Shown here piece by piece: positions 8,930-17,877 of a stretch of 64,000 nucleotides of DNA; positions within the stretch are counted from its first letter, which is position 1; every line of letters starts with the position of its first letter. The notes beneath the pieces were generated by a model. That model was not told the origin of the DNA. It worked only from the letters and a program-made list of their open reading frames with translations, and did not search any database. The stretch comes from Cytophagaceae bacterium (GTDB lineage Bacteria; Bacteroidota; Bacteroidia; Flavobacteriales; Flavobacteriaceae), in contig PALD01000080.1 in assembly GCA_002710685.1 (NCBI GenBank), positions 124,001-188,000 of the forward strand, in the 5' to 3' direction. The translations under genes and the position numbers were made by a program.

Positions 8930-9351
8930 TAGTTACGTGGCAAGGAGATGGTGGTGAACTTTACAAGGGAAACGAGTTCATCCTGATCGTTTGTTACCCG
9001 TATTTGCCACAATTGTGTGGTCTTGCCCACATGCAATGCAGTGGCTTTTGCAAAAACATGACCACTGGCAACACTCTTTACATGATTTGCCGAAATCTCA
9101 ATGCCGCGTACAAAAACCTTTTCTACGTCAAGAAAGAGGTAACAGGCCGCACTGCCCACACTTTCTGCAAGGGCCACGGTGGCGCCGCCGTGGAGCACGC
9201 CATCCGGCTGATGCACCCTGGGGGTTACCGGCATTTTTGCGGTGAGTGAATCTTGTGTAATGTCTATAAACTGGATATCAAGGGTATCCATCAAGGTATT
9301 CTCACAGATTTTTGCACATAGGGAAAGTGCTTCTTCCTTAGAGTATTTCAT
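8929..9351 (-). CDS. Hotdog-fold thioesterase, candidate DHNA-CoA hydrolase
   Basis: A 140-aa PaaI/YbgC-type hotdog thioesterase. The hallmark segment RVHQPDGVLHGGATVALAESVGSAA carries the HGG and the acidic residue (E in AES) used for thioester hydrolysis. I chose the ATG at 9351 (MKYSKEEA) over a TTG two codons upstream. It is the first gene of the thioesterase-menF-menD set and overlaps menF by one base. That context makes DHNA-CoA hydrolysis, the step after MenB, a good guess. The family is promiscuous, so this remains inference. Confidence 0.85.
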   Translation of the reverse strand: MKYSKEEALSLCAKICENTLMDTLDIQFIDITQDSLTAKMPVTPRVHQPDGVLHGGATVALAESVGSAACYLFLDVEKVFVRGIEISANHVKSVASGHVFAKATALHVGKTTQLWQIRVTNDQDELVSLVKFTTISLPRN

Positions 9352-9391
9352 GTTCAATTGTTTTCTTTGTAAAGATACAAATACCGCTACT

Positions 9392-10039
9392 ATGGCACGG
9401 CAAAAAAGGATTACCTATACCACCACTAACACATATCATACACTTAATACCATAACTAAAGATACAGAGAACATCTGGTTTGTGATACATGGCCTGGGAT
9501 ACCTTAGCAAATATTTTATAAAACACTTTGAACCGCTTGACGCAAAAAAAAATTTTATAGTTGCCCCACAAGCCCCCAGTAAATATTATCAGGACAAGGC
9601 CTATAAGTATGTGGGGGCCTGCTGGCTTACCCGTGAAGAACGTGACCTGGAGATGGAAAACAACATCAATTATCTCAATACCTTATATATTAAGGAAATT
9701 GAACCCTATCTTACTGAAGGGCGAAAACTATATCTCCTGGGATTTTCTCAGGGAGTTTCAATACTCACCAGGTGGCTCGCCAGGACACAAGTAGATTTTA
9801 AAACATTATACCTTCATAGTGGCAAATTGCCTGACAATCTCTCTAAAAAAGACTTTGAATTCATAAAACCAGGGTCAAAAGTTGAATTTGTGTATGGTAA
9901 TAACGATGAATTGATTACAGAAAAGCGCTTGAAAGATGAAAAAAATCGATTAAATGACGTATTTACCGATAAAATACACATATGTTCATTCAATGGTAAA
10001 CATGAGTTTAATTCATTGATTTTTAATGATTTAATATAA
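9392..10039 (+). CDS. Alpha/beta hydrolase of the phospholipase/carboxylesterase type
   Basis: A 215-aa cytoplasmic serine hydrolase. The fold is indicated by WFVIHGLGYL (oxyanion region), NFIVAPQAPSKYY, the nucleophile elbow GFSQG, an acid in YGNNDELI and a catalytic His in GKHEFN. This is the pattern of the PF02230 carboxylesterase/phospholipase family. I start at the ATG at 9392 (MARQKRITY); the frame is open further upstream, but that would overlap the divergent thioesterase. The substrate is unknown. The 40-nt gap to the thioesterase must hold both promoters. Confidence 0.82.
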   Translation: MARQKRITYTTTNTYHTLNTITKDTENIWFVIHGLGYLSKYFIKHFEPLDAKKNFIVAPQAPSKYYQDKAYKYVGACWLTREERDLEMENNINYLNTLYIKEIEPYLTEGRKLYLLGFSQGVSILTRWLARTQVDFKTLYLHSGKLPDNLSKKDFEFIKPGSKVEFVYGNNDELITEKRLKDEKNRLNDVFTDKIHICSFNGKHEFNSLIFNDLI

Positions 10040-10167
10040 TAAAATCAAGATAGGTTGTTGATGCGGGAAAATTTTAACACATTCAAATTGTGTATTTTGT
10101 CGATTTAATTTGCATTTAATAGACAAACTACACTATTTTAGCGTTGTAAAACCAACAAACCTAAACC

Positions 10168-10905
10168 ATGAAAAATTTTACTCTACTAGTTGCCTTCCTT
10201 ATCAGCTTTGTTTCTTTTGCTGAAGTTTCACAAAATCAAAAGGATGCCTTGGTTGACCTTTACAACAGCACACAAGGTGAAAACTGGAACACGACGTGGG
10301 ATTTGAACGCGCCAGTAGATTCATGGTACGGTGTGCGTGTCATCAATAACAATGTAGTAGGTATCAACCTAAGCATGAACAACCTGCAAGGAGAACTTCC
10401 TGCTAGCCTGGGCAACCTTGATTCACTAGTGACCCTAGAGCTTTTCTTCAATCAAATACAAGGAGAGATTCCTTCAGAACTTGGCAACCTTCAAAACCTT
10501 AAGGTATTGGTACTTAACGGCAACATGCTTACCGGTAAATTGCCCAACAGCATCTATAAATTGAACAAGCTAGAACAACTTATGATCTCCAGCAACTCCA
10601 TAGAAGGAGAAGTAAGTGATGAAGTTGCCAACCTACAAAACCTAAAGGTATTCAACCTTTTTGACAATAAAGTAACCGGTGAATTGCCCGAAGCTATCCT
10701 TAAGCTTCATAAACTTAAAGAACTTAACTTGAGTGGTAACGAAATGTATGGTCATATCCCATCAGAAATCGCTCAAATGAAAAACCTTGAAATGATAGCG
10801 CTTTCTCACAATAAATTTGACAATGAGTCTAAATTTAAAGATGGAAGACTAGAAAAAACCATCAAAGCTGAGAAAAATTCAGTCTTGGCCTTTGAAGGTG
10901 AATAA
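10168..10905 (+). CDS. Secreted leucine-rich repeat protein
   Basis: A 245-aa protein with an N-terminal signal peptide (MKNFTLLVAFLISFVSFA). The cap region has W-(N)-x-x-W and DSWYGV, as in plant-type LRR N-caps. About six LRRs of the L-GEIP/L-GELP class follow (residues about 70-215), for example GEIPSELGNLQNLKVLVL. The concave face is Asn-rich. No C-terminal sorting domain or anchor is visible, so it is probably periplasmic or secreted. Its partner or ligand is unknown. It is monocistronic, with a terminator downstream. Confidence 0.85.
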   Translation: MKNFTLLVAFLISFVSFAEVSQNQKDALVDLYNSTQGENWNTTWDLNAPVDSWYGVRVINNNVVGINLSMNNLQGELPASLGNLDSLVTLELFFNQIQGEIPSELGNLQNLKVLVLNGNMLTGKLPNSIYKLNKLEQLMISSNSIEGEVSDEVANLQNLKVFNLFDNKVTGELPEAILKLHKLKELNLSGNEMYGHIPSEIAQMKNLEMIALSHNKFDNESKFKDGRLEKTIKAEKNSVLAFEGE

Positions 10906-10938
10906 AAATTTTGTAAGATTGTTTAAGTTGGTCGAAAG

Positions 10939-10967
10939 GTCCGTAGCGAGAGCACGGGCTTTTTTTT
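10939..10967 (+). terminator. Intrinsic terminator after the LRR gene
   Basis: Stem GTCCGT/ACGGGC with an inner GC pair and a GAGA loop, followed by T8. It lies 34 nt after the LRR stop codon. Confidence 0.75.
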
Positions 10968-11023
10968 ATGCATATACCTTGTGTGGCTTGATTTAAAAGA
11001 CCCTCAAAGCTTTATCTGCCCCA

Positions 11024-11605
11024 TTAGACCAGTTCATGCACCTGGGCATATTGCAGGAGCATGATGGTCTTGCCATCTTTAATTTCCCCCGTTCTTATCA
11101 TTTCCAGCGCTTTTTTAAAATCAAGCTCAAGCACCTCGATGTTTTCCTGCTCTTCAGCAAGTCCCCCACCCTCACCTATCTTCATGTCACCAGTATATTC
11201 AGCAATAAAAAAATGAACGATTTCTGTAACTGACCCTGGGGACATATATGCTTCAAATATCTTGCTCACTTTCTCGATTTTGTAACCGGTTTCTTCCTCG
11301 GTTTCCTTGCGTATGCAATCTTCGGCATTGTCCTTATCCAGTAATCCAGCACAAGCCTCGATGAGCATCCCGCTTTCATTGCCATTGACATAAGTGGGCA
11401 ATCTAAACTGCTTTATGAGGATCACGGTCTTTTTTCTGGGGTTATATAGCAAGATTGTTGCGCCATTGCCACGGTCATAGGCTTCACGTTCCTGTGTTTC
11501 CCAAGTACCATCTTTTTTTTGATAATCATAGGTGACCTTGTTGAGCGTGTACCAGTTGTCTGACAGGATTTTTGTTTCCTTGATTTTTACCCTATTGTTT
11601 TTCAT
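11024..11605 (-). CDS. nudK: NudK-type Nudix hydrolase (GDP-mannose pyrophosphatase)
   Basis: A 193-aa Nudix enzyme that hydrolyses GDP-mannose-type sugar nucleotides in the NudK family. The Nudix box is in [20 protein letters not shown] (from about residue 87). The following [18 protein letters not shown] closely matches the NudK/ADP-sugar group as I remember it. The ATG at 11605 ([12 protein letters not shown]) matches the family's N-terminus; the upstream extension MCCVYLF looks spurious. It is monocistronic. The substrate is inferred from the family. Confidence 0.87.
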   Translation of the reverse strand: MKNNRVKIKETKILSDNWYTLNKVTYDYQKKDGTWETQEREAYDRGNGATILLYNPRKKTVILIKQFRLPTYVNGNESGMLIEACAGLLDKDNAEDCIRKETEEETGYKIEKVSKIFEAYMSPGSVTEIVHFFIAEYTGDMKIGEGGGLAEEQENIEVLELDFKKALEMIRTGEIKDGKTIMLLQYAQVHELV

Positions 11606-11702
11606 GACCTTGCATTTAATAAACTTCAAACCTACTATTTTGCTTGAAAATAAATACACACAGCACATTATTTTACAACGGCCAAGAATTTTGAAAAATT
11701 TT

Positions 11703-11721
11703 ATTTGGCTTTAAGCCAAAT
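11703..11721. repeat. Dispersed hairpin element (TTTGGC/GCCAAA)
   Basis: Arms ATTTGGC and GCCAAAT around TTTAA. It sits directly beyond the minus-strand terminator of the DUF3859 gene. Confidence 0.6.
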
Positions 11722-11751
11722 AAAAGCCCAACACATTTAAGATTGGGCCTT
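11722..11751 (-). terminator. Intrinsic terminator after the DUF3859 lipoprotein gene
   Basis: Arms AAGCCCAA/TTGGGC(C)TT. On the minus strand it is followed by TTTTATTT and then by a dispersed palindrome. Confidence 0.7.
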
Positions 11752-11774
11752 ATAGCTTAGAAGAATATATAAAT

Positions 11775-12269
11775 TTAATTTAACCGAAACTTACGTTCAT
11801 ACAGTTTATGCCCGTTATGGAACATCTCGACCTTCCAGTTTCCTTTTACCTCAAGATATTTTTCTCCCAGTGCGTAAGTGATGTGATTATCCCTATTGGT
11901 GGTTACGTTTTGAATGTAACCGGTTTGTGAAAAAGACCTGCCATCCTCATTTTTGATGGTCTCGGGAAAAGTCCACACTATGTTTATAGGCACTTCTTTA
12001 TCTTCTTCAGATGCAACCACATAGCGTACCCCAAAACGTTGATTTTCAGTACATGGAATTTCCTTGGTGGTTTCCAGGATTTTAAAATCGGTTGAGGTTT
12101 TATGCACCCCTGTGGGAGAATCGTTTAATGGAGTATCATTTATGATGCGTACATCGCAGATGCCATAACCCAGTTCAACAACATTTAGGCTTTCTTCAGC
12201 AATTTTCTTGTGTGATGAGCATGCACAAAGTACTAATACCGTTATAAATAATAAGGAGATTTTTTTCAT
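11775..12269 (-). CDS. DUF3859-like lipoprotein
   Basis: A 164-aa lipoprotein with signal peptide MKKISLLFITVLVL and lipobox LCAC (Cys about 17). The mature part looks like one beta-sandwich domain with GYGICDV, IP-TENQRFGVRYVV, a proline-rich WTFPE segment and a C-terminal GNWKVEMFHNGHKLYERKF. This order resembles DUF3859 as I remember it. No enzymatic motif is visible. It is probably anchored in the inner or outer membrane facing the periplasm. Alternative: an unrelated beta-sandwich lipoprotein. Confidence 0.72.
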   Translation of the reverse strand: MKKISLLFITVLVLCACSSHKKIAEESLNVVELGYGICDVRIINDTPLNDSPTGVHKTSTDFKILETTKEIPCTENQRFGVRYVVASEEDKEVPINIVWTFPETIKNEDGRSFSQTGYIQNVTTNRDNHITYALGEKYLEVKGNWKVEMFHNGHKLYERKFRLN

Positions 12270-12349
12270 GAAGATGTAATTTTGATTGATGATTGATTAA
12301 ATCGATTTACTAAATATATAAAAAATATATGATTTATAATGATTTCTAT

Positions 12350-12372
12350 TTTTTTGGCATAAAGCCAAAAAA
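12350..12372. repeat. Dispersed hairpin element (TTTTTTGGC/GCCAAAAAA)
   Basis: Long A/T-extended arms around ATAAA. It sits just beyond the dnaK terminator on the minus strand. Confidence 0.6.
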
Positions 12373-12373
12373 G

Positions 12374-12406
12374 AAAAACCTCAACCCATTACTGGATTGA
12401 GGTTTT
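12374..12406 (-). terminator. Intrinsic terminator after dnaK
   Basis: Arms AAAACCTCAA/TTGAGGTTTT with a CCCATTACTGGA loop region, followed on the minus strand by a T-rich run. Confidence 0.8.
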
Positions 12407-12450
12407 CTATTTTGAGATGCTGAACCTTGATTCAGCAAGACTTTTTAAGA

Positions 12451-14370
12451 TTACTTCACTTCTTCAAAGTCTACATCTTCCACATCACTGCTTCCTGAAG
12501 CGCCTGCATCTCCGCCAGCTTGTTGACCGGCGTCAGGTCCAGGTTGTGCTCCACCTTGTGCGGCTTCGGCCTGTGCCTTGTACATTTCTTCACTTGCAGT
12601 TTTCCATGCTTCGTTGATTTTATCAAGTGCTGGAGTTATGGTCTCGACATCTTTGGTTTCATAAGCCTTTTTCAGTTCCTCAAGGGCTTCTTCAATCGGC
12701 TTTTTCTTATCATCAGAAAGTTTATCACCAAATTCCTTCAACTGTTTCTCGGTTTGGAAAATCATACCATCAGCTTCGTTGATCTTATCAGCGCTTTCTT
12801 TTGCTTTCTTGTCAGCTTCTGCATTTGCCTCAGCTTCAGATTTCATCTTTTGGATTTCTTCATCCGTAAGGCCAGAAGAAGCCTCGATACGGATATCCTG
12901 AGATTTACCGGTAGCCTTATCAGTCGCAGATACCTTGATGATACCATTTGCATCAATATCAAAGGTCACCTCAATTTGCGGTACACCACGTTGTGCAGGT
13001 GGAATGCCATCTAGGTGAAAACGACCAATGGTCTTGTTATCTTGAGCCATGGGCCTTTCACCCTGTAACACATGTATCTCAACACTGGGCTGATTATCAG
13101 CAGCCGTAGAGAATACCTGTGACTTCTTGGTAGGGATGGTCGTGTTTGCATCTATAAGCTTGGTCAACACACCACCCATGGTCTCGATACCTAGCGATAG
13201 TGGAGTAACATCAAGAAGCAAAACATCTTTTACATCACCGGTCAATACACCACCTTGAATCGCGGCACCTATGGCCACAACCTCATCGGGGTTTACACCT
13301 TTACTTGGCTTTTTGCCAAAGAATTTCTCAACCGCTTCCTGAACGGCCGGAATACGTGTAGAACCACCTACAAGGATGATTTCATCAATATCGCTCTTGT
13401 TCAGTCCAGCAGCTTTAAGTGCTTTCTCACAAGGAGTTATTGTTCTTTTTACCAGGTCATCAATCAATTGCTCAAACTTTGCACGGCTTAGTGAACGCAC
13501 CAAGTGCTTAGGTCCACTAGCTGTTGCTGTGACATAAGGCAGGTTGATTTCGGTTTGTGTGGATGAAGAAAGCTCGATTTTAGCCTTTTCAGCCGCTTCC
13601 TTAAGACGTTGAAGTGCCATGGGATCCTTGCGAAGGTCCATATCTTCCTCACTCTTGAACTCGTCTGCCAACCAGTTGATGATCGCGCTATCCACGTCAT
13701 CACCACCCAGGTGTGTATCTCCATCAGTTGCAAGTACTTCAAAAACGCCATCACCCAGTTCTAGGATAGAAACGTCATGTGTACCACCACCAAAGTCAAA
13801 TACAACAATCTTTTGGTCAGTATCTTTTTTATCCAGTCCATAAGCCAGTGCCGCGGCAGTAGGCTCATTGATGATCCTTTCTACTTTGAGGCCCGCAATC
13901 TCACCAGCCTCTTTTGTGGCTTGACGCTGAGAGTCGTTAAAATATGCAGGTACGGTAATGACCGCACGGGTCACGTCTTGTCCCAGGTAGTCCTCAGCGG
14001 TTTTCTTCATTTTTTGAAGAATTCTTGCACTTAGTTCTTGTGGGGTATAAAGACGACCATCAATATCCACACGTGGCGTATCGTTGTCCCCTTTTACTAC
14101 ATCATATGCTGCACGTTCTGCCTCTTTACTTGATTCAGAATACTTGTTCCCCATGAATCGCTTGATTGATGAAATGGTTTTCTTGGGGTTGGTCACGGCC
14201 TGTCTCTTTGCAGGGTCACCCACCTTGATTTCACCACCTTCAACAAATGCGATAACAGAAGGAGTAGTTCTCTTTCCTTCGGCATTAGGTATTACCACGG
14301 GGTCGTTACCTTCCATTACGGCAACACAGGAGTTGGTAGTACCTAAGTCGATTCCTATTATCTTACTCAT
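12451..14370 (-). CDS. dnaK: Molecular chaperone DnaK (Hsp70)
   Basis: A 639-aa Hsp70 chaperone. The nucleotide-binding domain (about 1-385) starts [18 protein letters not shown] and contains [11 protein letters not shown] (phosphate 2) and [10 protein letters not shown]. The interdomain linker is [13 protein letters not shown]. The substrate-binding domain (about 395-505) and helical lid follow. The C-terminus ends [11 protein letters not shown], a normal DnaK tail after a Gly/Gln-rich linker. dnaJ and grpE are not adjacent, so they must lie elsewhere. It is transcribed away from a 393-nt intergenic region that holds a structured element. Confidence 0.98.
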   Translation of the reverse strand: MSKIIGIDLGTTNSCVAVMEGNDPVVIPNAEGKRTTPSVIAFVEGGEIKVGDPAKRQAVTNPKKTISSIKRFMGNKYSESSKEAERAAYDVVKGDNDTPRVDIDGRLYTPQELSARILQKMKKTAEDYLGQDVTRAVITVPAYFNDSQRQATKEAGEIAGLKVERIINEPTAAALAYGLDKKDTDQKIVVFDFGGGTHDVSILELGDGVFEVLATDGDTHLGGDDVDSAIINWLADEFKSEEDMDLRKDPMALQRLKEAAEKAKIELSSSTQTEINLPYVTATASGPKHLVRSLSRAKFEQLIDDLVKRTITPCEKALKAAGLNKSDIDEIILVGGSTRIPAVQEAVEKFFGKKPSKGVNPDEVVAIGAAIQGGVLTGDVKDVLLLDVTPLSLGIETMGGVLTKLIDANTTIPTKKSQVFSTAADNQPSVEIHVLQGERPMAQDNKTIGRFHLDGIPPAQRGVPQIEVTFDIDANGIIKVSATDKATGKSQDIRIEASSGLTDEEIQKMKSEAEANAEADKKAKESADKINEADGMIFQTEKQLKEFGDKLSDDKKKPIEEALEELKKAYETKDVETITPALDKINEAWKTASEEMYKAQAEAAQGGAQPGPDAGQQAGGDAGASGSSDVEDVDFEEVK

Positions 14371-14575
14371 GTATATATAATTTTAAGTGTTATACTTTTT
14401 TTATCTGTCGTGTATTAGTCAATCTTTGTGCCAGTAGAATTAATATGACAGGTTGGCAGAAGGTAAGGTCATAGGCGTCAGTCACCAGTGGGGCGTGGTC
14501 TGATAAAACCACCATTACCTGATGATTGAGAACTGAGACCAGCCCCAATGATAATGGCGCTGCCCTCCTGACCGT

Positions 14576-14660
14576 CGGGCCCGGGCTTTCCGCTATATCT
14601 TTTTTTCGCCGAAAGGCAAAAAAAAGGATGCCGCTGCAATCCCTAGCGCGGGCTACCACC
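14576..14660. ncRNA. Structured intergenic element, possible Flavo-1-like RNA or repeat
   Basis: The core runs from GGGCTTTCCGCTATATC to GGATGCCGCTGCAATCCC, and the two parts flank an A/T-rich hairpin (T7, CGCC, GAAA, GGC, A8). ATCTTTTT and AAAAAGGAT pair with one wobble. I recall very similar blocks scattered in other flavobacterial genomes, always split by a variable hairpin, but cannot verify this here. Strand and function are unknown; the RNA class name is a guess. Confidence 0.4.
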
Positions 14661-14712
14661 TCAACAGTATTGCTTCAAAGGGTAAAATAAAAATGGCAAT
14701 TCATAATAGTAA

Positions 14713-14743
14713 TTCGCATCCTCCCGTTACTTGACTATCTTTG
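14713..14743 (+). promoter_or_regulatory. Candidate flavobacterial promoter for the OstA-like gene
   Basis: TATCTTTG at 14736-14743 is a perfect match to the Bacteroidetes -7 consensus TAnnTTTG. The -33 part is weak (TTC at about 14713). A start site near 14750 would give a leader of about 14 nt to the TTG start codon. Confidence 0.45.
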
Positions 14744-14763
14744 CACCTTAAAAAGTTGGCACA

Positions 14764-16584
14764 TTGACCAGGATCATACTTTTCTTATTGCTCACATTTC
14801 CCATTCTTGCCCCCGCGCAAGAAAAAAAGCAAATCGACATCACCTCAGATATTGAGCGCATTGATGAGGCTAAATTTCCCGGGGCGCTCATCATGCAAAA
14901 GGGCGATAACCAGGTCTATATTGTGCACGAGGGTATCGAGATGTGGTGCGACCTTGCCTTTTACTACAAGAAGGAAAATTTTGTCAAGGCCTATAACAAT
15001 GTACGGGTAAACCAAGGTGACACCATTACCATGAACTCAAAGTATGCAGAGTATAACGGTGACACACAGTTTGCCTATGCATCAGGTCAAGTAAACCTGC
15101 GTAGTCCCAAGGCAAACCTCACCACAGACACCCTCTACTTTAACCGCATCAAGCAGCAAGCCTACTATCGCAGTGGCGGCACCCTTAGGGATACGGCCAG
15201 CGTCATCACCAGTAAAGTGGGCCGGTATTTTCTAGAACAGGATAAATACTCATTTATCAATGATGTTGTGGTCACAAACCCTGAGTATGTGATCAATAGC
15301 GAGCAGCTTGATTTTTATTCCAAGAGCGGTTTTGCCTACCTATATGGTCCCTCGACCATCACCAGTGAGACCAGCAAGGTATATTGTGAGCGGGGTTTTT
15401 ATGATACAAGAAACGATAATGGGTATTTTGTAAAAAACTCCCGTATAGATTATGACAACCGCACCGTCTATGGTGATAGCCTTTACTTTGATAGGCCTAC
15501 CGCATTTGCATCGGCCACTAACAATATCAAGGTCATCGACACGGCAAACAACAGTGTTGTCAAAGGGCACTATGCAGAGGTGTACCGTGATAAAGATTCT
15601 GTTTTTATAACCAAAAGGGCCGTTGCCATCTCAAAACAAGAAAACGACTCCATCTATATACACGGGGACCGCCTCGTGATCACCGGCAAGCCAGATAAAC
15701 GCATCATAAGGGGGTATTATAACGTGCGCATGTTCAAGAGTGACATGAGCGGTAAAAGTGACAGCATACATGTAAATCAAGAAACAGGCCTGACCCAGAT
15801 GATAGGTAAACCTGTAATGTGGAATGGCTTGAGCCAAATGACCGGTGACACCATACACCTGCTCAGTAACCCAGAAACCGAGAAGCTCGACACCCTCAAG
15901 GTCTTTGAAAATGCATTTATTGCCGAAAAGGACAGCCTACCACTGGTCAAGGGCAAGGATGAGTATGGATACAACCAGATCAAGGGAAATACCTTGACGG
16001 GACTTTTTAAGGATAATGCCCTTAACCAGGTCGATATTGTAAAAAATGCCGAAAGCATCAACTACAGGCGTGGTGATGATGGATTGATACAGGGTATAGA
16101 TAAGGGGAAATCAGCATCCATACGCGTTCTTATAGAGCAGAATCAAATCACCGATGTTTATAAATATCAACAAATCGATGGGCGGGTCTTCCCCTTATCA
16201 AAGTTCTTGCCCGAAGAAAGAAAATTCCCAGGGCTCAACTGGCGGGGCGATGAACGCTTGTTGACCAAAGAAGATATATTTAAGGGAGAACCCCCATTTA
16301 AACTGGTAAAGATAGAAGGCATCCCCCTACCGGAGATAGAGGAAGATTTCTTTGATGATGTAGAAGAAGGTGAGCAAAATGAAAACCTGCCCACCCAGTC
16401 TGAAATGAAGCCCGAAAACCTCAAGAACCGTGAAGAAGACGCCCCGGCAATAGGTGTACCGGTCAATGAAAACGCAACGATAAGGGAGCAGGACTCCCTT
16501 GCCCCAAAAAAGCCGGCCAAGCTTCCCACTTCTTTAACTAAACCACCCAAAAAAGAAACTGACAGCACGGATAATGAAGGATGA
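14764..16584 (+). CDS. OstA-like protein (LptA/OstA domain), LPS transport
   Basis: A 606-aa protein with a signal peptide (MTRIILFLLLTFPILAPAQ). The mature part is built from LptA/OstA beta-taco type repeats, such as ITMNSKYAEYNGDTQFAYASGQVNL, which recur as Y-GD-L-----...A with asparagine/aspartate turns over about residues 25-430. The last 100 residues are acidic and Pro/Lys-rich. The family bridges the periplasm in LPS export, or is its soluble chaperone. The start is TTG (14764), placed correctly ahead of the signal peptide; no ATG precedes it. Its 3' end overlaps the aminotransferase start by 11 nt. The role is inferred from the fold. Confidence 0.83.
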   Translation: MTRIILFLLLTFPILAPAQEKKQIDITSDIERIDEAKFPGALIMQKGDNQVYIVHEGIEMWCDLAFYYKKENFVKAYNNVRVNQGDTITMNSKYAEYNGDTQFAYASGQVNLRSPKANLTTDTLYFNRIKQQAYYRSGGTLRDTASVITSKVGRYFLEQDKYSFINDVVVTNPEYVINSEQLDFYSKSGFAYLYGPSTITSETSKVYCERGFYDTRNDNGYFVKNSRIDYDNRTVYGDSLYFDRPTAFASATNNIKVIDTANNSVVKGHYAEVYRDKDSVFITKRAVAISKQENDSIYIHGDRLVITGKPDKRIIRGYYNVRMFKSDMSGKSDSIHVNQETGLTQMIGKPVMWNGLSQMTGDTIHLLSNPETEKLDTLKVFENAFIAEKDSLPLVKGKDEYGYNQIKGNTLTGLFKDNALNQVDIVKNAESINYRRGDDGLIQGIDKGKSASIRVLIEQNQITDVYKYQQIDGRVFPLSKFLPEERKFPGLNWRGDERLLTKEDIFKGEPPFKLVKIEGIPLPEIEEDFFDDVEEGEQNENLPTQSEMKPENLKNREEDAPAIGVPVNENATIREQDSLAPKKPAKLPTSLTKPPKKETDSTDNEG

Positions 16585-17764
16585 TTTCTTGAAATTTCAA
16601 GCGCAGACCACACCACACCCCCTGGCAATGGAGGTTTCTCATGCCCAGGGCTCCCATATTTATGATACTACGGGAAAGGAATACCTTGATTTTGTCGCTG
16701 GTGTTTCGGCGTGTACGCTGGGGCATTGCCACCCAAAAATCGTGAACGCCATCAAGCAGCAAAGCGAGAAATACCTACATGTCATGGTCTATGGGGAGTA
16801 TGCCCAGGACCCTGCCGTGAAGCTCACCAAGCTTTTAGCGCAAAGCCTACCCGATGGCCTGGACATGACCTACCTTGTCAACAGTGGTACAGAAGCCATA
16901 GATGGTGCTTTAAAACTCGCCCGGCGCATTACCGGCAGGACACAGATTCTTGCCGCAGAAAATGCCTACCACGGTAATACCTATGGCGCACTGAGCCTTA
17001 TGAGCAACAAAGAAAGACAGGAGCCATTTGCACCTCTCGTGGGCGATGTGGGGCATATACGGTTCAATAACCTAGCTGACCTGGAGAAGATAACCCCCGG
17101 GACCGCAGCGGTCATCCTGGAGACCATACAGGGTGGGGCCGGGTTTATTTTGCCGCAAGGCAAATATCTTAAAAAGGTAAGGCAACGCTGTGACGAGACC
17201 GGGGCGATGCTCATTCTTGATGAGATCCAGCCGGGATATGGCCGTACGGGCAAGTTCTTTGGTTTTCAGCATTATGACATTGTGCCAGATATCCTCGTGA
17301 TGGGCAAAGGCATGGGCGGCGGCATGCCCATAGGTGCTTTTATGGCTTCCGCCAAAAGGATGCGCCTGCTATCGCATGACCCCAAGCTGGGGCATATTAC
17401 CACCTTTGGCGGCCATCCCGTAATCGCTGCCGCGGCACTCGCCACGACTGAAGCAGTCCTGAACTCTGGAATCATGGAGCAGATGGAGGCCAAGGAAGCG
17501 CTTTTTAGACAGTTGCTCGTACATACACTTATCGTTGAAGTACGCGGAAAAGGGCTTATGCTTGCCGTCATGACACCTTCTGCACAGGTTACTGACAAGG
17601 TAATCCTGGCTTGCCAGGATGCGGGGCTGGTACTTTTCTGGTTGTTGTTTGAACCACGCGCAATACGCATCACCCCTCCCCTGACCATTACTGATGAAGA
17701 AATAAGGAAAGGTTGTCAGGTTATACTAGATGTTCTCGACAAAGTACAGGAAAACATGGTCTAG
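16574..17764 (+). CDS. Class III PLP-dependent aminotransferase
   Basis: A 396-aa enzyme of the acetylornithine/ornithine/4-aminobutyrate aminotransferase group. PLP-site features are NSGTEAIDGALKLAR, AYHGNTYGALSLM, the ILDEIQPGYGRTG aspartate motif and the Schiff-base lysine in DILVMGKGMGGGMPIG. The C-terminal PRAIRITPPLTIT is typical. Sequence alone does not settle the substrate, and no arginine-pathway gene is adjacent. It overlaps the OstA-like gene by 11 nt, a pairing seen in other Bacteroidetes as far as I recall, but no shared pathway is obvious. Confidence 0.88.
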   Translation: MKDDFLKFQAQTTPHPLAMEVSHAQGSHIYDTTGKEYLDFVAGVSACTLGHCHPKIVNAIKQQSEKYLHVMVYGEYAQDPAVKLTKLLAQSLPDGLDMTYLVNSGTEAIDGALKLARRITGRTQILAAENAYHGNTYGALSLMSNKERQEPFAPLVGDVGHIRFNNLADLEKITPGTAAVILETIQGGAGFILPQGKYLKKVRQRCDETGAMLILDEIQPGYGRTGKFFGFQHYDIVPDILVMGKGMGGGMPIGAFMASAKRMRLLSHDPKLGHITTFGGHPVIAAAALATTEAVLNSGIMEQMEAKEALFRQLLVHTLIVEVRGKGLMLAVMTPSAQVTDKVILACQDAGLVLFWLLFEPRAIRITPPLTITDEEIRKGCQVILDVLDKVQENMV

Positions 17765-17877
17765 ATTGAGTTAGGCTCAATTGTTGATTAGTTTGTTAAC
17801 AACAATATTGACTTTAAGGAGAGTAACCTGCTATCATTTTTAATTTTATGTAGGTTGAAATTCTAAAACTACCGTGT

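Larger units (their letters stand above)
14371..14763. other. Intergenic region between dnaK and the OstA-like gene
   Basis: A 393-nt divergent gap. It holds the dnaK upstream region, a structured element at about 14576-14660 (listed separately) and a -7 promoter box at 14736. An open frame of 89 codons crosses it on the minus strand, but it follows the repeat element and looks non-coding. Confidence 0.6.

Noticed and set aside
14390..14659. An 89-codon minus-strand open frame upstream of dnaK
   Set aside because: It is made of the structured repeat element and its translation (RARDCSGILFFAF) is that of the repeat, not a real protein.
17765..17800. Hairpin TTGAG/CTCAA after the aminotransferase
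   Set aside because: Short stem and no T tract; not a convincing terminator.
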